Shown here: positions 59,096 through 64,000 of the stretch, piece after piece
Numbering within the stretch: the stretch's first letter is position 1
Layout: every line of letters begins with the position of its first letter
Assembly: GCA_039707655.1 (NCBI GenBank)
Contig: CM077665.1
Coordinates: 441,873,531-441,937,530 of the forward strand
Direction: 5' to 3'
Origin: Elymus sibiricus
Lineage: Eukaryota; Streptophyta; Magnoliopsida; Poales; Poaceae
DNA length: 64,000 nt
Position numbers and translations under genes: made by a program
Notes under the pieces: model-generated
What the model saw: the letters and a program-made list of their open reading frames with translations, nothing else
The model's database searches: none
What the model was told of the DNA's origin: nothing

Positions 59096-59428
59096 ATGGC
59101 CATGGCCAACATCTTCATCTGTTTCCTTCTGCTGTCATCGCTCATCGCTTTGCCTCTGGAGTCCGCAAGGATCGTCCACGAGCACCGCGCCCACATCGCT
59201 GCAGGTACTACCTCTCTTCAGATCACAAACAAAGTAAAGCGTCTAAACTTTCTTGGCCAACATCAGAAATCGACTCTGTTGTTTGCATCAGGCGAGGAAA
59301 AGCCTGATCGCCATCTACCCGACGGTCTTGGGGAAATCAAGAGGGCGCAGCCCCGTCAGTTCGCGCCGCCGGCGCCACAAGCGAACGAGCAACGCTACCC
59401 CCCGACCTGGCATACTGGATCCCCGTAA
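59096..59428 (+). CDS. Small predicted secreted peptide (110 aa; 81 aa if spliced)
   Basis: ATG in good context (CCCCATGGCC). The first 24 or so residues, MAMANIFICFLLLSSLIALP plus LESA, form a clear signal peptide. The rest is short and Pro/Gln-rich, ending RYPPTWHTGSP, with no Cys pattern. A possible GT...AG intron at 59205-59291 is 87 bp and in frame, so retained and spliced forms both code: GEEKPDRHLPDGLGEIKRAQ follows HIAA directly if spliced. The layout resembles precursors of short plant signalling peptides, but the C-terminus matches none of the families I know (CLE, CEP, IDA, PSK). It converges on the VAP gene. Real gene likely; function unknown. Confidence 0.6.
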   Translation: MAMANIFICFLLLSSLIALPLESARIVHEHRAHIAAGTTSLQITNKVKRLNFLGQHQKSTLLFASGEEKPDRHLPDGLGEIKRAQPRQFAPPAPQANEQRYPPTWHTGSP

Positions 59429-59768
59429 TGTCTAACTGTCTGTGCAAACCTGATGAAAAAATAAGTAATATGAGAATTTTGTGCTTCAGATGATGTGTCG
59501 TGTATGATTCTCTTCTTTTATCTTCAGTAGCTTCCAGATGTGTTGAATCGCCTGGAATATGTGATAGATAAGGTCGATAATCGATCTTGTCATTGTGTGT
59601 CACATAGAAAAGTAATTCTGAAACTCCTTCAGAATCAAATCGATATGACACAACTCTGCAAATGGTGAACGATATATACATGAACTTGATGCATGTTCCT
59701 CCTATGTAAAATTGACAACAATTGGATCCGTTTCTAGTTCTATCGCATGTGTTGCACTACTTACATCA
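59429..59768. other. Intergenic spacer between convergent genes
   Basis: 340 bp holding both 3' untranslated regions. Nothing else is recognisable; no MITE or repeat was seen. Confidence 0.7.
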
Positions 59769-62700
59769 CTAAACCTTTATGTGCTTCATCAAGTGTCCGA
59801 TGAAGACAGACGACATGAAGACTATCAGCACAAACATCACGGAGAAACCCTGCTGAGGTGATCCTGCTTCCCTAAGCAGTTCCTGAAATAAGGCCGAGAT
59901 GAAATGATCAGATATCTGACAGTTAATAAAATAGATATCTACATAGGCAATCATTTAGAAATCAGAACAACAGTGAGATCAACATTAGATATTTCAGTGG
60001 ACAACGGTGCGCCACAATTTTGTGACCCCACATGTTAATTTCCTTCATACAGAACCTCATTACAATATTAGTTAGCTTTTCTTGATCCTTGTCCAATCCT
60101 TATCTATCACCAAATGCCGGTCCAAACCTTGTTGATCAAAGGTGTAGTTCTGAAAGTCTTACTGGATTGTCACTTCTGGGTAAAGTAGTTCTGAATGTCT
60201 TACTGGATTGTCACTACTGGAAAGTGAAGTCAGTGATTCATCTTTATTTTCTAGTTTATGTTTATCCTAAGAAAACTATTGGTAGAGTTCCTTATCTTTC
60301 AACTTTCAATACCTAACATATGTGGTCCCTGAACTCAGTCAGAGTTGTATGACCAACGTCGTGGAGGTGATTTCGTACGGAACGGTGGCCAATCAGCACA
60401 AAAATATATAAATTGTTATTATCTCTATCCGGGTTTAAGCCGGACATGGATTTGACAAGCGAAACATGTTATATGCCACCAAAATTATATATCTTTAGAT
60501 TCGCCATCGAATGAAATTTCTAAACATATACTTTTATGGCATATTACATGTGTTTTGCTGGTCAAATTGAGGACCTAAAAATCCATGTCCGACATGCAAA
60601 CCCGGATGGAGGGAGTAGAAAACATGTGAAAAGGGGAAGAAGCGTTATATTAGAAACTAAATTATGTTTAAAATATGCAGAAAAAGTGGGCGGATTCCAA
60701 AACACAAATAATTTGTAAAATACAAAAATAAGATAAATTCAAAAGTATTGTTCTGGAAATACTAAAATTTTGAGAATAGCAACACAGCCGGAGTCACGAG
60801 GCTCGATAATGACCAATGGGTTAGGATCTGAGGAAGCTTAGTTTGGCTGATGGAATATTCGTTGTTTTGATTGTTGAGATACTATAAGGTGGAAAAGATG
60901 GGGTTGTGGCAATATATGCGGAATAGACATTTTTTTTCATGAATTCACTGGTTTCTTTGAACATCTATGGATTTCTACCTTTTGTTAAATTCCTAGATGT
61001 TTCATTTAATTTTATAGAATAACTTGCTATTTTTTTCGGTTGTGTCTTTCCTTTTAAATATTTATTCAAAACTCATTAAAAAGATTTCAATTGCTTGACA
61101 TGGTTGCCGTACCATGTCCACACATTAGCCTTACAACTTCAAGTGAGACCAGTTGTTCAATATTAGCAGCTAACTGCAAAATTTATCTGGTTTAGATTTC
61201 ACGGGCCAAAACAAAAACATAGCTAATAGTTGAGAGATCAAAAGTAAAAATTCTGTTTATTTAGTATAAATATTTTCCTTGCATCGAGGCATTCGGATAA
61301 TTTTGTATCATAATTACGGACTTAATATATATTTTTAGTAGCAAATCATATCCAGTCCAACATTAACAGTGATTACCTTGTTGGATGTTACACTAAGATT
61401 AGTATCTATTGCCCCTCATCAAAAGGAAAAGATTAGTATATATTTGCCCCTCATCAATAAGAAAAGATTAGTATCTATTTGAAGTACCATATATATTTTA
61501 TTTTATTTTTTGCGGGAGGAAGTACCATAGTTGAACACCGTCTAAGCAGTAACATAGATAAGGAGGTTGCATAACCGATCTCGTCATTTGAATGGGGTCT
61601 TACCATATCTTGCTGAAGCTTTTTCTGATTTTCTTCTCTTCTGTATATTTGTTCCCCAACAAGCGTCGATACTACAGAGGCACCCTGAACAAAAAAACAT
61701 GCAATAGAAACAGGTCAAAATAACGGAATGGATTAAATATTTAGTTATCCATAAAATGATTCTGAGTACTGACTCAACGAAAAGTATTTAATGAATTTGA
61801 TCTAGTCATCTACAAATGAGAAACTCCTGAAAAATGTAAAAGTTCATATATTATGTAGGTTATGAAACTGCTATTCTGAAAATGACACAGTAGCAAAAAA
61901 AAGGTCCTGATCTGCCTTGATAAACAAACTTGAACAAGAAACTCATTGCATATTTTATTTGAAACAATAAATTAATCACTAAGTGACCTGAAAAAGACAT
62001 CAAAAACATCCTTATGTTGAAAATACCAGCCAGTTGTTTATTTTTGGCCATGAGTTCAGATATTCGTCAGTGATGCAGTGTGTTTTGACTGGGGGATGAA
62101 TTAGTACCTTGGCAGTGCATGAAAGTTTGGCTCCAGAATGATCTACGTATCTAGATGCCTGGGAAGCAAATGAACACGTGGTCAGAAGAAAATGCATGAT
62201 ATTGTTGTTGATGCAGACCAAACAACAGTAATGTTATCACTCACAGCATCAAACGCTGATGATACTTTCGCCTCATAGCCCATCGTCGCCTCTGACCGAG
62301 GGGATGTGTCCTCCTCCTCTGCCTCCTCGGGCACCGGCGAGGGGGGATTGGCAGCGATGTAAACCACCCGCAGCTTGAACTCCTCGATCAACCTACCCGG
62401 CCCCCTTGTGAACTGCACAAGCCGTCGCATTAGGCTGGAGAAAACGTACCGAATAAACAGGCATCCGTCAGTCAGTCAGCAGGAGAACCACAGTGAAAAT
62501 GAACCTACCAGTTCAGGAACAAGATCTCTCATGGTGGCCCCGTCCCGCGCCACGGCGCTCTGCACGAGGAATTTGTCCTTGCAATGGTGATCCAGCTGAA
62601 AGTCCCTTGGAGCCTGCATCGTAACTAAACCGATCCCAGCGCTTCAGCAAGGATGTAAACAATGGGCGTCAGGCAGACAAACCGATGAATCACCTGTGAC

Positions 62701-63116
62701 GCTGCAGGAGCTCCGGGGCAGCAGTATGCCGCAGGTGTGGCGCACCGAGTACTTCCTCGGGTTCGTCGTCTTCACCTGTGGGTTGGATATTGGAACCATG
62801 GCAATCCGTCACCCCCCCATCCAATGTAGAATGCACCGAAGACAGAGTAGCAGCAGAGCGCGAGGACATCAGAGGAGGGTATTCAGTTACTCACCTTGAA
62901 CGCCACGTACTTGTCCGTCTTGTTGATCAGCTGCATGCAGCACGATCGCTGCCTCTTGACCTCGTCTTCTCGATCAGGGCACGGAGAAGAAGCAGGAAGA
63001 AGAAAATCAGCCCAAGAGAGCACCGAGATGCGCCGCTGAATTAGGTAGGGTTCTTGAGGGCACTTACAGGGGATCTTGAGCTCGGACGGGCAGACACGAA
63101 GCAGAGTGCTGCTCAT
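59769..63116 (-). CDS. VAP27-like vesicle-associated protein (MSP domain), 243 aa, eight exons
   Basis: Plant VAMP-associated protein: an ER membrane protein whose MSP domain tethers partners at membrane contact sites. Coding exons (minus): 63116-63068, 62965-62895, 62775-62694, 62624-62509, 62412-62245, 62158-62108, 61684-61604, 59882-59769. All seven introns are GT-AG, phases agree, and the total is 244 codons including TAG. The MSP domain is residues 5-125: LLRVCPSELKIPYEVKRQ, LINKTDKYVAFKVKTTNPRK, YSVRHTCGILLPRSSCSVTV, HHCKDKFLVQSAV, EEFKLRVVYI. An acidic/Pro linker follows (PPSPVPEEAEEED), then a short Lys/Gln/Glu-rich coiled-coil segment (about 184-211) and a C-terminal membrane anchor (219-237, FSVMFVLIVFMSSVFIGHLM). 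The coiled coil is shorter than in typical family members. Intron 7 (1.7 kb) holds a MITE. No disruption was found, so it is probably functional. Confidence 0.92.
60135..60230. repeat. Short tandem duplication in VAP intron 7
   Basis: GTAGTTCTGAA-GTCTTACTGG followed by ATTGTCACT occurs twice in succession, near 60141 and 60185. Confidence 0.8.
60422..60615. mobile_element. Stowaway MITE in VAP intron 7
   Basis: The right end read inward is CTCCCTCCATCCGGGTTTGC; the left end TCTCTATCCGGGTTTAAGCC is a decayed match. Inner arms share CGGACATGGATTT. TA flanks both sides (60420-60421 and 60616-60617). About 194 bp. Confidence 0.75.
61390..61480. repeat. Short tandem repeats in VAP intron 7
   Basis: AGATTAGTATCTATTGCCCC, followed by TCATCAA-A-GAAA, is present about two and a half times with a period near 36 bp. 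Confidence 0.8.
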
Positions 63117-63500
63117 GGCTCCGATCAGAGAACCCTGCGAGAGCCAGCAACAGCGAAAAGATTCGATCGTCGCTCCTGCTTCTCAAGAACCAAACCAGTG
63201 CAGTGAACTGGACGGCGCGAGAGGAGGTTGGGTGGGTCGGCGGTGGTTCCTGCCTCCGGAAGCAAAGTGCGGGAATAAACCGCAATGATGATGATGACGA
63301 TGATCTGGAGCCGCGGGGAGGAAGCAGAGGAATAAGATATCCTCAAGAATAGTGGTGGTTTTGGCCTCGTCTTTAGCCGCTCTTGGGTCCTCTCTGTCCT
63401 GGGTGGTGGATTGGGTGGGTTGCAGCGCAGGCTGCAGAGCCGCCGGCGCCGGGGGATGTGATCTCGCCATCGCATTGGCATTGGTAGGATGCGGCGTCCA
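63117..63500 (-). promoter_or_regulatory. VAP 5' untranslated region and proximal promoter
   Basis: GC-rich DNA directly upstream of the VAP ATG, with a CT-rich stretch typical of plant leaders and an ATC/GAT microsatellite-like run (CATCGTCATCATCATCATTG on the minus strand near 63285). An out-of-frame upstream open stretch (63470-63183, 95 codons) would precede the main start if transcription begins above 63470. The transcription start cannot be fixed from sequence alone. Confidence 0.5.
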
Positions 63501-64000
63501 CGTTAGGCTAAGCTCTGCTCTGACTGTGCCTCCTCCGGATTTTCCCCTTTCTAGCTCGGCTTTGGGACAACGGGACGTGACATTTTTGTTGTTTGTTTGA
63601 TGATTGTGGGATGTGATGCGTTACCATACAACTGAATTTTGCCTTCTTTTTTTTTAGCAACAACTGAATTTTGCCCGTGTCACTGTAAAAGGACACTCAA
63701 AAGTGAAGATATGTACTGCAGTCTCTTTATCGAAAAAAAAAATTGTACTGCAGTCTACTAGTTGGACCTGGGTAACTGACTAATGGATTGGGTTGTCTGC
63801 TGCACTGCAAGTGGGTGGATTATCTTTGTATTCTTGTTGATTAAAAACCGCCGGGGGGTGGGTCAGGGCCAGGTAGCAGTGGTTGCGAAATCAATTATCG
63901 GTGAGATATCAGCTTCAGCACCACGACCAACTCGAATATTTTCAAAGCATAGCCAGACCGCGACTGGGTTTACCCACAACCTGGAGGAGAGTACTGTACC
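63501..64000. other. Intergenic sequence, nothing recognised
   Basis: 500 bp to the window edge without a supported gene or element. A short stretch CAACTGAATTTTGCC occurs twice (about 63629 and 63661) beside T-rich runs. Confidence 0.6.

Noticed and set aside
60400..60720. Small frame in VAP intron 7 (60536-60718)
   Set aside because: It overlaps a Stowaway MITE and has no recognisable domain.

Overview
This window looks like chromosomal DNA from a large-genome grass, most likely the wheat/barley/rye tribe (Triticeae). The main reasons are LTR sequences that resemble the BARE/WIS/Angela Copia group, Gypsy LTRs starting TGATACGTCTCCAACGTATC, Stowaway miniature elements with CTCCCTCCGT ends, PIF/Harbinger elements, and grass-type LINEs. 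Species and chromosome cannot be read from the sequence. I recognise no virus, plasmid or bacterial feature.

Layout, left to right. 1-4885: a LINE on the minus strand (ORF1, endonuclease, reverse transcriptase), running off the left edge. 4886-8856: the 3' part and 3' LTR of a Gypsy element. 8857-10218: two pieces of a related Gypsy LTR in opposite orientations. 10219-10738: a Copia LTR fragment. 11859-31582: a nested stack. A solo Gypsy LTR (minus strand, target duplication GTCCC) was split by three later insertions: a PIF/Harbinger element (11959-13427), a whole gag-protease Gypsy element (14720-23084), and a non-autonomous LTR element (23103-31289). The last of these carries a further solo LTR (26919-28496, duplication TTTGC). 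32160-35183: a second PIF/Harbinger element with a decayed Myb/SANT-like ORF1 and an exon resembling the RNase H1 hybrid-binding domain. 36131-39760: the 3' end of a second LINE, its RNase H region split by a 2.87-kb insertion (duplication GCCTC). 39860-43085: two AT-rich repeat units. 43484-44173: a single-exon gene for a probable tail-anchored membrane protein. 44174-48148: AT-rich repeats. 48149-57343: a full-length but inactivated Copia element (duplication CTATA). 57388-58732: a Copia solo LTR (duplication ATACC). 59096-59428: a small gene for a predicted secreted peptide. 59769-63116: an eight-exon gene for a VAP27-like MSP-domain membrane protein.

The right end is therefore a gene island: the secreted-peptide gene and the VAP gene converge, their stop codons about 340 bp apart. 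The isolated gene near 43.5 kb is the third probable host gene. Nearly everything else is transposon-derived. The target-site duplications let the insertion order be read directly: the solo Gypsy LTR at 11859/31582 is older than everything inside it, and the TTTGC solo LTR is younger than its host at 23103-31289.

I found no clear new biological system. The most interesting leads are the Harbinger element combining a Myb-like ORF1 with an RNase H1-type binding domain; a hairpin retained in three copies of a Gypsy 3' module, once with a different loop; many internal copies of a polypurine-tract-like motif in a non-autonomous LTR element; and a duplicated upstream region (35.78-36.09 kb and 58.73-59.0 kb), only one copy of which still leads into a gene.
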